Shown here in pieces: positions 43,928 through 52,669 of a stretch of 64,000 nt of DNA (its first letter is position 1; each line of letters begins with the position of its first letter). Source of the stretch: Larkinella humicola (GTDB lineage Bacteria > Bacteroidota > Bacteroidia > Cytophagales > Spirosomataceae); assembly GCF_008727875.1 (NCBI RefSeq), contig NZ_VTWS01000010.1, positions 156,877 through 220,876 of the forward strand, given 5' to 3'. The notes under the pieces were generated by a model. It saw only the letters and a list, made by a program, of their open reading frames with translations. It had not been told where the DNA came from and ran no database searches. A program made the position numbers and the translations under genes.

Positions 43928-44725
43928 ATGAGCAGTCAAGATAAGGAATTTACCGGAAAAGTAGCGTTGGTAACCGGTGCCGGTTCGGGAATTGGAAAGG
44001 CGACCGCCCTGCTTCTGGCCCGAAACGGCGCAAAACTGGTAGCTTTGGGCCGAACGGACAGTGAGTTGCAGGAAACCGTGCAGCAAATCCGGAAGGAGGG
44101 CGGAGACGCCATCGCTTTGCTGGCCGATATCTCAAAACCGGAGGACATGCAAAAGGCATTCGAAGCCATCAAAAGCCAGTTTGGCGGGTTGCACATCGTT
44201 TTCGCCAATGCGGGTGTCAACGGCGTGTGGGCGCCCATTGAAGACCTGCAACCGGATGAGTGGGACAAAACCATGAACATCAACCTGCGCGGTACGTTTC
44301 TGACCGTCAAATACGCCATTCCCATGTTAAAAGAAAACGGCGGTTCGGTGATCATCACGGCTTCGGTGAACGGCACACGGATTTTTAGCAATACCGGAGC
44401 TACGGCCTATTCAACCACCAAAGCCGGTCAACTGGCCTTTGCCAAAATGGCCGCGCTGGAACTCGCCAAACACCGGATCCGGGTGAATGTCGTTTGCCCC
44501 GGCGCCATCGAAACCGAAATCAATGATAGCACCGAAAAACGCAAACTGGAGTCGGCCCGGGAACCGGTCGAGTTTCCGGAAGGCGTTATTCCGCTGACCG
44601 ACGGTGTTCCCGGCACCAGTGAGCAGGTGGCCGAAGTGGTCGCTTTTCTGGCTTCCGACCGGGCCAGTCACATTACCGGCACACCCATCTGGATCGACGG
44701 CGGGGAGTCGTTGCTGATGGGCTGA
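43928..44725 (+). CDS. Short-chain dehydrogenase/reductase (SDR)
   Basis: A 265-residue classical SDR oxidoreductase. NAD(P) motif 'TGAGSGIG' at 16-23, 'NAG' motif in 'VFANAGVNG', catalytic Ser in 'VIITASVNG', Tyr about 160 and Lys about 164 in 'YSTTKAG', and C-terminal 'ASHITGTPIWIDGG'. The substrate is not evident; the closest annotation styles would be 3-oxoacyl reductase or glucose dehydrogenase. Monocistronic, convergent with the next gene. Confidence 0.93.
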   Translation: MSSQDKEFTGKVALVTGAGSGIGKATALLLARNGAKLVALGRTDSELQETVQQIRKEGGDAIALLADISKPEDMQKAFEAIKSQFGGLHIVFANAGVNGVWAPIEDLQPDEWDKTMNINLRGTFLTVKYAIPMLKENGGSVIITASVNGTRIFSNTGATAYSTTKAGQLAFAKMAALELAKHRIRVNVVCPGAIETEINDSTEKRKLESAREPVEFPEGVIPLTDGVPGTSEQVAEVVAFLASDRASHITGTPIWIDGGESLLMG

Positions 44726-44729
44726 TCGG

Positions 44730-45902
44730 TCAGCCGATCAGATGTCCGACAAACTGCGCGCCATTGTCCAAAATAGCTCCCCCGCGCCGGAAACCCAAAC
44801 CGCAGCTTTCGCCGACGTAAAACACCCCGGCCTGGTAGCGTTTGCCGGTTCCGTCGGTGGGTAGCGCCACGTATTCCTGGTAAATTTTTGGGTAGTCGTC
44901 ATACTCCCCATCGGCTTCGGCCTGCACACGTCCCTGCTCGTCCAGAATGCGGACGTTGGCCCCTTCGCGACCAAACAACACTTTCTCGACGTACATCCGG
45001 TCGGTGAGGGACTGGGTGTCGGTTTTCAGCAGCAACGGGTGAAACGGATACAGTTCCCACAGAATTTTCAGGATGTATTTCGACTGAAACAAAAGCGAAT
45101 ACGCCGGATTGAGGATCACCACCTGCCGACGGCGCACGGCTTCGGTCAGGATGTGGGCCAGGTCGGATTCCTCATGGCCGATGTATTCCCAGGGCACCAG
45201 CTTGAACCAGAAATCAAATTTGTCGAATTGACCATTCTCCGGATTCTGTTTGAAAATGCCTTCATCGACCGAGAATTCAACTTTGTCGATGTACTCGAAT
45301 TCGACTGTAAAACCAGCTTCCCGGGCCGCTTCGCCCAAAACCGCCAGGTTGCTGTCATCTTCCGGAAAACCGCGCATGGCGGATAGCAACAGCGTCGGTT
45401 GTTTGTCTTCGTTGTGCAGCAGGATGTCGCGGAATTGCTCTACCAGCGTTTCATAAACGGAGTTGAATTGCTGTTCTTCATCCAGCCCGTTGGCCCGTAG
45501 GTGGGCGTATTGAACCACCGCCGTTTCGGGGATGCAGGTCGCCGTGTCGGCATTGAACTCGATCAGTTTGATGGGCTGGCCGTCAATGCCGCCCGCGAGG
45601 TCGAAACGCCCGTAGAGCTGAATGTGCCGGTCGTCGCTCCAGGATAGTTTGATGAGGTCGATGAGGTTGTCCGGAATTCCCAGCTCGCTGAACCGGTTGG
45701 TGTCGATGACATGTTGCCCGGCTTCTACCAGCATGGTAAACAACTGATTTCCGGCTTCATAATAGGCATCGGCTTCGGCCGGGCTTACCACAACGACTTC
45801 GTTGGTCAGGTACGACAGCGTGTCGGTTCCAAGCATCCAGTTCCAGCCAATATTGCGGAGTTGCTGATCCGGCGAAACCGGTAAAGAGCGGGTGTTGATC
45901 AT
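44730..45902 (-). CDS. Glutathionylspermidine synthase-like ATP-grasp protein
   Basis: A 390-residue protein of the GSP_synth family (PF03738), an ATP-grasp type ligase. Visible are 'YGRFDLAGGIDGQPIKLIEFNADTAT', 'PTLLLSAMRGFPEDDSN', 'FWFKLVPWEYIGHEE' and 'VEKVLFGREGANVRI', with 'SCGLGFRRGGAILDN' near the C-terminus. The amidase half of bifunctional Gsp enzymes is absent. The true substrate in such bacterial homologues is unclear; some are ATP-dependent ligases of unknown peptides. Its neighbour upstream (45969) is on the same strand but is separated by a degenerate palindrome. Confidence 0.9.
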   Translation of the reverse strand: MINTRSLPVSPDQQLRNIGWNWMLGTDTLSYLTNEVVVVSPAEADAYYEAGNQLFTMLVEAGQHVIDTNRFSELGIPDNLIDLIKLSWSDDRHIQLYGRFDLAGGIDGQPIKLIEFNADTATCIPETAVVQYAHLRANGLDEEQQFNSVYETLVEQFRDILLHNEDKQPTLLLSAMRGFPEDDSNLAVLGEAAREAGFTVEFEYIDKVEFSVDEGIFKQNPENGQFDKFDFWFKLVPWEYIGHEESDLAHILTEAVRRRQVVILNPAYSLLFQSKYILKILWELYPFHPLLLKTDTQSLTDRMYVEKVLFGREGANVRILDEQGRVQAEADGEYDDYPKIYQEYVALPTDGTGKRYQAGVFYVGESCGLGFRRGGAILDNGAQFVGHLIG

Positions 45903-45910
45903 AGTTGTTG

Positions 45911-46016
45911 TGGTTTGCGGTATACGGTTTTTCGTTCACGGAACTAGCGAGCGATACGAATGCGTCAGCTACCAAAACGTTGGCCCGGCGAAAACGGAAA
46001 GCCGTAAACCGAATAC
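45911..46016. repeat. Degenerate palindrome, family C (copy 3)
   Basis: Outer ends ggtatacggttt (from about 45918) and aaaccgaatacc (to about 46018) pair 11 of 12. The core tgcgtcagctacc (45961-45973) differs by one base from that of the family C copies at 8286-8365 and 47484-47592. The arms between are eroded. It overlaps the stop of the gene at 45969. Confidence 0.6.
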
Positions 46017-46478
46017 CGATTTGGGTCGGGTGACGATAAAATAGATGGTTAGCCCGGCCAGCAGGGCCGAAAGTCCTTCACGAATGGGCCATTCGGGGGC
46101 GAAGAAAATCCGGCTGCGTTGCACAACCGCCCGCGGTTCGCCGTTGGCATTGCTCCAGAGCCAGCGGCTGCGAAACACGCTGGAGGAATTGAAGCGCAGT
46201 TCACGCCCATCGTCAAACGTCAGGGAAAGACGACCCCACCAGCCGGTGCGAATGGTGGCAATGGATACTCCGCCCGCGTCGGTCACGGCGATGGTGGTGG
46301 CCGGCGTCTGGCGGTGTATTCGGTAGCTGCCAAAGCGGGAGTCGAGCGTTGCGTACTGGTGCGCTTCGATGGTTAAAACCGCCTGCGGAAGTCCCAGTTC
46401 CGAATAAATCTCGTACCGTTCAGCGTCGGAAGGCTGAATCCAGTTCAGGATGGTTCGGTGCTGGGGCGCGGGATGCAT
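45969..46478 (-). CDS. Hypothetical protein with C-terminus read into a repeat
   Basis: A 169-residue protein I do not recognise. Residues 1-125 are beta-rich ('YEIYSELGLPQAVLTIEAHQYATLD', 'TTIAVTDAGGVSIATIRTGWWGRLSLTF', 'ELRFNSSSVFRSRWLW'), like a sandwich domain. One membrane helix lies at about 133-149 ('GLSALLAGLTIYFIV'). The last 15 or so residues ('SVFGLRLSVFAGPTFW' region) are encoded by the family C repeat, which suggests that the original stop was lost when the repeat was inserted or eroded. Separated from the glutathionylspermidine-synthase-like gene by 66 bases. Confidence 0.65.
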   Translation of the reverse strand: MHPAPQHRTILNWIQPSDAERYEIYSELGLPQAVLTIEAHQYATLDSRFGSYRIHRQTPATTIAVTDAGGVSIATIRTGWWGRLSLTFDDGRELRFNSSSVFRSRWLWSNANGEPRAVVQRSRIFFAPEWPIREGLSALLAGLTIYFIVTRPKSVFGLRLSVFAGPTFW

Positions 46479-46555
46479 ACAGGGAAATTACTGAAAAATG
46501 ACCAATGAACAACGTCTGAATTAACAAGAATCGTCGGTGGTTCATTGGCCACTTC

Positions 46556-47017
46556 TCAAAACCAGCCTGCGCCGGGAATGCGGAAGGGCCACGGGATCGA
46601 AATCAGAATGGCAAGCAGTCCCAATCCAAAGAAGATGAAAACCGTCCGGTGTTTCTGAACGGGGCCGCTGATCCGGCGCGATTTGGAGCGACCAATCGTG
46701 ATCAGCACCACGGCAATCAGCATTCCGGTAATGTGTTCGATGGTGTAAAACCGGTACAACGCTGTTTTCATGATAGTGCCCATATCGATTCCTGCATCAA
46801 AAAGGGGCACTTTGGGGCTGATAAAATACAGAATTAAACCAATCAAAAACTGCGTATGGGTGGCAATTAAGGTAAAAAGGTACAGCGTGTTATCTCCCGG
46901 CGTGTATTCATCGCGGCCCTGCCATTTCCGAAATGCGGTGACGATGGCGGCAAGCAACAGAATCAATACAACCCAGCGAAGACCCGAGTGGGCACGAACC
47001 AGTATAGTATAGAACAT
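46556..47017 (-). CDS. Conserved four-helix membrane protein (cytochrome b-like)
   Basis: A 153-residue membrane protein from ATG 47017. Four helices lie at about 12-32, 52-72, 90-110 and 125-145. Conserved-looking His residues occur in 'VRAHSGLRW', 'LIATHTQFLIG' and 'YTIEHITGML', a pattern consistent with haem binding as in small cytochrome b-like proteins. An upstream in-frame start at 47098 is not favoured. Function unproven. Confidence 0.78.
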   Translation of the reverse strand: MFYTILVRAHSGLRWVVLILLLAAIVTAFRKWQGRDEYTPGDNTLYLFTLIATHTQFLIGLILYFISPKVPLFDAGIDMGTIMKTALYRFYTIEHITGMLIAVVLITIGRSKSRRISGPVQKHRTVFIFFGLGLLAILISIPWPFRIPGAGWF

Positions 47018-47175
47018 AGAGTGAGTAAGTTTGTCGTAGGGCAAAGAAACAACATTTGTGGCTAAGACGAATGAGAATTGCCGCAAGATTACGGACAAAA
47101 AGCACGAAATTGCGGTTGCATTCGGATGGAGAGACCCTTTTACTGATCTCTTGACTCCTCTCTTATCTCTAAAAC

Positions 47176-47478
47176 ATGATTCTTTACAACCTGACGATTA
47201 ACATCGACAAAACCGTTGAGCGGGAGTGGTTACACTGGATGAAGGCCGAACACGTGCCGGCCGTCATGGCAACCGGCCTGCCGCTGAGCTACAAAATTTT
47301 GCATTTGCTCACCGAAGTCGATAACAACGGCGCGACGTATACCTTCCAGTATTCCTTTCGAATCAAACTGGATTTTTACCGCTTTCAGAAATACCACGGC
47401 GATGAACTGATGGATAAAATCCAGGAGCGGTTTGGGAATCAGTTCGTCTCGTTCCAGAGTTTGCTGGAGGAAGTTTGA
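47176..47478 (+). CDS. DUF4286 family protein
   Basis: A 100-residue cytoplasmic protein with the DUF4286 pattern: 'MILYNLTINIDKTVEREWLHWMKAEHVPAVMATG' region at the start, then 'TYTFQYSF' and 'KYHGDELMDKIQERFGNQFVSFQSLLEEV' region. The ferredoxin-like dimeric fold is inferred from the family. Function unknown; typical of Bacteroidota. Diverges from the membrane gene at 46556 and faces the MMPL transporter gene, with a long palindrome between. Confidence 0.9.
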   Translation: MILYNLTINIDKTVEREWLHWMKAEHVPAVMATGLPLSYKILHLLTEVDNNGATYTFQYSFRIKLDFYRFQKYHGDELMDKIQERFGNQFVSFQSLLEEV

Positions 47479-47483
47479 AAAGG

Positions 47484-47592
47484 GTTTACGGTATTCGGTT
47501 TACCGTTTACGGTGGCTGACGCATTATACATTCGACATTCGTGATTTTTGAATGCGTCAGCCACCGTAAACGGTAAACCGAATACTGTAAAC
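47484..47592. repeat. Long palindrome, family C (copy 2)
   Basis: 42-base arms (47484-47525 and 47551-47592) with one mismatch flank a 25-base loop. The core ggtggctgacgca matches copy 1 at 8286. It starts 6 bases after the DUF4286 stop and ends 7 bases before the stop of the convergent MMPL gene, so it fills the gap between convergent genes nearly symmetrically. It can act as a bidirectional terminator. Confidence 0.87.
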
Positions 47593-47598
47593 AGATTA

Positions 47599-49962
47599 CT
47601 ACACTGCACTTTCATTGTTCAGCAGTTCCTTCCGGCTCTTGCGTTTGTCGAGCGAGAGCAGGAAGGCGGGGAGTAGAATCAGGTTGGCGGCCATGCCCAT
47701 CAGCAGGGTGATCGACACCAGAACACCGAGCGCTACGGTTCCCTGAAAGGTCGAGAAGGCGAAAATGGCGAAACCGGCGAAGAGGATAAAGGCCGTGTAA
47801 ATCATGCTGATACCGGCCTGGTGGATGGTGTTGGTGATGGCTTTGGAAATGCTGAGGCCCCGCCGGAGTTCTTCGCGATACCGGGCGATGAAATAGATCG
47901 TGCCGTCGGACGCAATCCCAAACGCAACGCTGAAAATCAGGATGGTCGATGGTTTGAGCCGAATCCCGAAATAGCCCATGATTCCCGCCGTGATGATCAG
48001 CGGAACAATGCGGGGCAGCGAACAGATGATGATCGTTCGGACGTCGCGGAGTAAAAGGGCCAGCAGTGCGGTGATCAGAATTACCGCCAGGTACACACTT
48101 TCCTTCAGGTTATCCACCAGGTACTCGTTGCCTTTCGTGAAAATGCTGCTGCTGCCCGTCAGCCGGACGTCGTACATATCGCCGTTGGAAACGCGTTTAC
48201 CGGTTTCGCGATCGATGTTAAAAATGGAATCGACCCGGGGTTGGAGGGTGGTCAGCAACTCCCGGATGCGCACCGTGCCGACGTCGGCCATCTGAAAACT
48301 CACGCGGGTGTAGCGGCTCGTGCTGTCGATAAATCCTTTGAACAGATTGGCTTTTCCTTTCATCTGGGGCGCATAGCTGGCCACTTTGGCCATTTCCAGC
48401 GCACCGGGCAGGACGTAATATTTCGGCTCGCCCCCGCGATAGGCCTGGTACAGAAACTTGGCCGCTTCGACCACCGACAGCGGGCGCGTGAACTCCGGAT
48501 ATTTCTCAAACTCGCGCTGCAAAAGCCGCATCTTGGTCAGCGTCTGGGGCGTCAAAACCCGCCCCGGCTGGCGGGTGTCGATGGATACTTCGAAAGGCAG
48601 AACGCCCCGGAAGTTTTTCTCGAAAAATTTCAGATCAGTATAAATCGGGTCGTTTTTCGGCAAATCATCGACCACGTAGCCAACCGCCTGGATGCGCATG
48701 GCTCCAATCAGGCTGACGATCACCAGAATACCGATGAAGGCATATATGGCCCGACGGCGGTGGTGAACCGTGTGATTGACCCAGTTCAGAAACGAAACCA
48801 CCCAACGGCTTTCCAGATGACCACGCTGCCGCGACGACGGCTCGGGCAAATAGCCGAAGACGATCGGAATCAGCACCAGACACAGCGCGTAGGTCACGAC
48901 CACCCCCAGCGAAGCCACCAACCCAAACTGGGCCAGCATCGGACTGCTGGCGAAATAGAAGACGAAAAAACCGATGGCGGTGGTGACGTTGGCAAAAAAC
49001 GTCATTTCACCGATGGCTTCCGTGGCGGTATTCAACGCTTTGATTTTGTCGCCGTGGTGGCTGAATTCTTCGAAGTATTTATTGATGAGAAAGATGGTGT
49101 TCGGAATGCCGATGACGATGATGAGGGGCGGCAGCAAACCGGTTAGCAAGGTGATTTTGTAGCCAAAGAGCACCAGAAAGCCCAGCGACCAGACAACCCC
49201 CACCCCGACGATGCTAATGGCCGCCAGAACGGCTACGATGGACCGGAAGAAAAAGAGCAGAATGATGGCCGTTACGCCGAACGCCAGTGCCATAAACAGC
49301 ACCATTTCGTTGCTGACTTTGCCCGTAAATTTGGTACGGATGTAGGGCATACCGGACATGTGAACCGGGATGTTGTGCCTGGCTCCGAAGGCTCTTACTT
49401 TTTTCTCAATCTCCAGCACAATCCCGATGCGGTCTTTGGTATTCAGCTTCTTCTGATCGAACGTGACGGCCATCAGGTGCGACCGACCGGCACTGTCGGC
49501 GACAAAACCCTTGTAAAAAGGCAGGTTAGCCACTTTTAAACGGAGGCTGTCTACCTCGGCCTGCGTGGTAGGTGGCTGGGGAACAAGGGGCAAAAACTGA
49601 AACTGTTTGATGCTGTCGTTGCGGACGATGTGGAACAGACTGGCAGCCGACAATACGTTCTGGACGCCATCCGATTTTTTAATGGCCTGATTCAACGCAT
49701 ACCAGCCGTTAAAAACCGGTAACGTATAGAGGTTAGGTGTTTCAATCCCGATGACCATCACGCTGCCGTCTTCGCCAAACCGTTTCTTAAAGGATTCGTA
49801 GAGTGCAAAGTCGGGGTCGTTGGAAGGAAGAATCCGGGCAATTTCGTAGGAAAGCTGGATGCGGGTGGCCTGATACGCCATAAATACCGTCCCTACGAAA
49901 ATAACAATGAGCAGGAGAATGCGATTTTTTAAGATGAAATCCGAAACGCGGTGCCAGAACAT
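47599..49962 (-). CDS. MMPL/RND superfamily transporter
   Basis: A 787-residue inner-membrane protein of the MMPL/SSD-type RND family. Start is ATG 49962 (a TTG precedes it). One helix near the N-terminus, a large periplasmic loop (about 45-205), five helices (about 215-375), a second N-terminal helix (about 410), a second loop, and five more helices (about 625-775) form the duplicated architecture. 'PSNDPDFALYESFKKRFGEDGS' starts the first loop as in hydrophobe exporters. Proposed substrates in the family are lipids or hydrophobic molecules; not determined here. No membrane-fusion partner adjoins, as usual for this subgroup. Confidence 0.9.
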   Translation of the reverse strand: MFWHRVSDFILKNRILLLIVIFVGTVFMAYQATRIQLSYEIARILPSNDPDFALYESFKKRFGEDGSVMVIGIETPNLYTLPVFNGWYALNQAIKKSDGVQNVLSAASLFHIVRNDSIKQFQFLPLVPQPPTTQAEVDSLRLKVANLPFYKGFVADSAGRSHLMAVTFDQKKLNTKDRIGIVLEIEKKVRAFGARHNIPVHMSGMPYIRTKFTGKVSNEMVLFMALAFGVTAIILLFFFRSIVAVLAAISIVGVGVVWSLGFLVLFGYKITLLTGLLPPLIIVIGIPNTIFLINKYFEEFSHHGDKIKALNTATEAIGEMTFFANVTTAIGFFVFYFASSPMLAQFGLVASLGVVVTYALCLVLIPIVFGYLPEPSSRQRGHLESRWVVSFLNWVNHTVHHRRRAIYAFIGILVIVSLIGAMRIQAVGYVVDDLPKNDPIYTDLKFFEKNFRGVLPFEVSIDTRQPGRVLTPQTLTKMRLLQREFEKYPEFTRPLSVVEAAKFLYQAYRGGEPKYYVLPGALEMAKVASYAPQMKGKANLFKGFIDSTSRYTRVSFQMADVGTVRIRELLTTLQPRVDSIFNIDRETGKRVSNGDMYDVRLTGSSSIFTKGNEYLVDNLKESVYLAVILITALLALLLRDVRTIIICSLPRIVPLIITAGIMGYFGIRLKPSTILIFSVAFGIASDGTIYFIARYREELRRGLSISKAITNTIHQAGISMIYTAFILFAGFAIFAFSTFQGTVALGVLVSITLLMGMAANLILLPAFLLSLDKRKSRKELLNNESAV

Positions 49963-50223
49963 CAAGCCAGAACAGAAGTTAAGCGCGCAAGGTACAAAAT
50001 TTGGGTGTGTTTTTGAAAACCCAGGTCGAACGTTCGGCTTTAAAGGTACGGTCTCTTCATGGAAACCGGGTGTAGGATAACTTCGCCCGTAAATATATTA
50101 AACAAGTCTTGCTATTTGGAGTTAATCTATAAGCGTCCACACATAAAAGGTCGGTCATTCTTTGCTTAGTTAAATTACAAGTGCGCCAGGATTATTTCTA
50201 TACCATTATTTCCAAGAATAATT

Positions 50224-52566
50224 ATGAATCTTGCTACCTTACAAAACGTATCCCCTAGTGTGCACATGCCCACCAGTGTGGCATTTATAGGCGATTACTT
50301 ACCCCGAAAGTGTGGGATTGCCACCTTTACTTCTGATCTATACAAATCATTTACAACGTATTATCCGGAATCGTCGGCGATGGTCGTGTCGGTCAACGAC
50401 GTGCCGGAAGGCTACGATTATCCGGATGAGGTACGGTATGAATTTTATCAGCACGATCTGAATTCCTACAAAAAAGCCGCCGAATTTCTGAATTCCATGA
50501 ACACCGAGGTGGTCTGCCTGCAGCACGAGTACGGTATTTACGGTGGAACGGCGGGCAACTATATTTTGACCCTGCTTCGGAATCTCACAATGCCGGTGGT
50601 AACAACCTTTCATACCGTGTTGCGCAATCCGGATCAGGACCAGCTCATGGTGCTGAAAACCATCGCTGATCTGTCGGCGCGGGTGGTGGTGATGACCGAG
50701 AAAGGACGTCAGTTCCTGAAAGATATTTATGAAGTTCCTGAAGACAAGATCGACGTCATTGCGCACGGGATTCCCGATATGCCGTTTGTCGATCCGCATT
50801 TTCACAAAGACCGGTTTGGCATCGAAGGCAAGCAGGTGTTGCTGACCTTCGGGTTGCTGTCGCCCAACAAGGGCATTGAAAACGTCATCAAGGCATTGCC
50901 CCGCATTGTCGACCAGTTTCCGAATACCGTCTACATCGTGCTGGGCGCGACGCACCCCAACCTCATCCGGGATCAGGGTGAAGTGTATCGCGACAGTTTG
51001 AAAAAACTGGCCGCCGACTGTGGCGTCAAAAACAACGTGCTGTTTTTCAATCAGTTCGTTGAGCTGGACAATCTGATTGAGTTTCTGGGCGCGGCTGATA
51101 TTTACATCACGCCCTATCTGAATGCGGCCCAGATAACGTCCGGAACGCTTTCCTACGCTTTTGGCTGTGGCAAGGCGGTGGTTTCGACGCCCTACTGGCA
51201 TGCCGAAGAATTGCTGGCCGACGGCCGGGGTGTTCTGGTGCCGTTCAACGACTCGGAAGCCGTTGCCGATGCCATTATCAAGCTGATGAGTGATGAACCC
51301 CTGCGGCACGGAATGCGCAAAAAAGCGTATATGCTCGGGCGCAGCATGATCTGGGAACGCGTGATGGAACGCTACGTTCAGTCGTTCGTACAGGCGCGTC
51401 AACAGCCGATTGCGTTACCGGGGAGCCCGCTGGCGTTGATCAATGGCAATGGGGGAGGGACGTACAAGTTGCCGCCGATTCGGCTCGACCACCTGTACCG
51501 CCTGACCGATTCAACGGGAATCATTCAGCACGCCCGCTACCATTTGCCGCACTACGAAGAAGGCTATTGCACCGATGACAACGCCCGCGCGCTGATTCTG
51601 ACCGTGATGGTGGAAGAGGCTGGTATGGGCGATCGGAAACTGGCCAAACTCACCGACGATTTTGCGGCATTTCTCAACTATGCTTACCTGCAGGGGCGGG
51701 GTCAGTTCCGGAATTTTATGGGCTACGACCGCCGTTGGCTCGAAGAAGTGGGGTCCGACGACAGCACGGGCCGCGCCATCTGGGCGCTGGGAACCTGCGT
51801 CGGTCGTTCGGCCGATAAAAACCTGATTACCTGGGCGATGCCGATTTTACACCAGGCACTGCCTTCGCTGGTCGACCTGCCCTCACCCCGGGCCTGGGCT
51901 TTCGGCATCATGGGCGCCTGTGAGTACCTCAAACGCTTCGGGAATGACCGGCTGGTAAAAACCATTTTACAGCAATTGGTGGACAAATTGCTGCTCCGGT
52001 ATCAGGATGGTAAATCCAAAGACTGGCCGTGGTTTGAAGGGTATCTGACCTACGACAATGCGAAATTGTCCCACGCGCTGATTTGTGCCGGAGAAACGTT
52101 GCAGGACGCGAAGGTGACCGATCTGGGTATCAAAACACTGGAATGGCTGATCAGTTTGCAGATGACGGGGAATGGCATCGCCAGCACCGGTTATTTTCAG
52201 CCCATCGGTTCCAACGGTTTTTATACCAAAGGTGGGAAACGGGCGTATTTCGATCAGCAGCCGGTGGAAGTGCAGGGGTCGGTTTCAGCCTGTCTGGCGG
52301 CCTACCGGATCACCCGCGAAGCCGTCTGGCTGAAAAGGGCCACGAAGATATTCAAGTGGTTTACCGGTCATAACGATCTGGGTCTGTCGGTTTATGATCC
52401 CAACACGGGTGGTTGCCGCGATGGCCTGCACGTCGACCGGGTCAACCAGAACCAGGGTGCTGAATCGACACTCGCGTATTTAATGGCGCTGACTGAGCTG
52501 CATTTAACCCAAAAACAAATTTCCGACGCTGAAATTGCAAATACGGCACTAACCTTGTTAGTTTAA
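50224..52566 (+). CDS. GT4 glycosyltransferase fused to an alpha/alpha-toroid domain
   Basis: A 780-residue cytoplasmic fusion protein. Residues about 18-395 are a GT4 (GT-B fold) glycosyltransferase: 'GDYLPRKCGIATFTSDLY' at the N-terminus, 'ITPYLNAAQITSGTLSYAFGCGKAVVSTPY' with the sugar-nucleotide region. Residues about 410-775 are an all-helical domain ('GYCTDDNARALI', 'DSTGRAIWALGTC', 'SKDWPWFEGYLTYDNAKLSHALI') resembling a glycoside-processing toroid. The gene is 103 bases upstream of a GH130 gene on the same strand, with an inverted repeat between. The pair suggests synthesis plus phosphorolysis or trimming of a mannose-type oligosaccharide in the cytoplasm. The sugar is inferred only from GH130 family precedent. 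Confidence 0.88.
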   Translation: MNLATLQNVSPSVHMPTSVAFIGDYLPRKCGIATFTSDLYKSFTTYYPESSAMVVSVNDVPEGYDYPDEVRYEFYQHDLNSYKKAAEFLNSMNTEVVCLQHEYGIYGGTAGNYILTLLRNLTMPVVTTFHTVLRNPDQDQLMVLKTIADLSARVVVMTEKGRQFLKDIYEVPEDKIDVIAHGIPDMPFVDPHFHKDRFGIEGKQVLLTFGLLSPNKGIENVIKALPRIVDQFPNTVYIVLGATHPNLIRDQGEVYRDSLKKLAADCGVKNNVLFFNQFVELDNLIEFLGAADIYITPYLNAAQITSGTLSYAFGCGKAVVSTPYWHAEELLADGRGVLVPFNDSEAVADAIIKLMSDEPLRHGMRKKAYMLGRSMIWERVMERYVQSFVQARQQPIALPGSPLALINGNGGGTYKLPPIRLDHLYRLTDSTGIIQHARYHLPHYEEGYCTDDNARALILTVMVEEAGMGDRKLAKLTDDFAAFLNYAYLQGRGQFRNFMGYDRRWLEEVGSDDSTGRAIWALGTCVGRSADKNLITWAMPILHQALPSLVDLPSPRAWAFGIMGACEYLKRFGNDRLVKTILQQLVDKLLLRYQDGKSKDWPWFEGYLTYDNAKLSHALICAGETLQDAKVTDLGIKTLEWLISLQMTGNGIASTGYFQPIGSNGFYTKGGKRAYFDQQPVEVQGSVSACLAAYRITREAVWLKRATKIFKWFTGHNDLGLSVYDPNTGGCRDGLHVDRVNQNQGAESTLAYLMALTELHLTQKQISDAEIANTALTLLV

Positions 52567-52583
52567 ACGTTGAAGGCAGAGAC

Positions 52584-52634
52584 AATGAGGGAATGAAACG
52601 CACTGCTTCAAAAACAGGCGTTCATTCCCTCATT
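52584..52634. repeat. Palindrome, family H
   Basis: 14-bp perfect arms (52584-52597 and 52621-52634) spell aatgagggaatgaa and its complement. Weaker complementarity continues outward (ggcagaga / ctgtctgt words). It lies between the GT4 and GH130 genes, 17 bases after the GT4 stop. Confidence 0.7.
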
Positions 52635-52669
52635 CCATAACCCTGCTGTCTGTCAACCTTTTAGTACTT

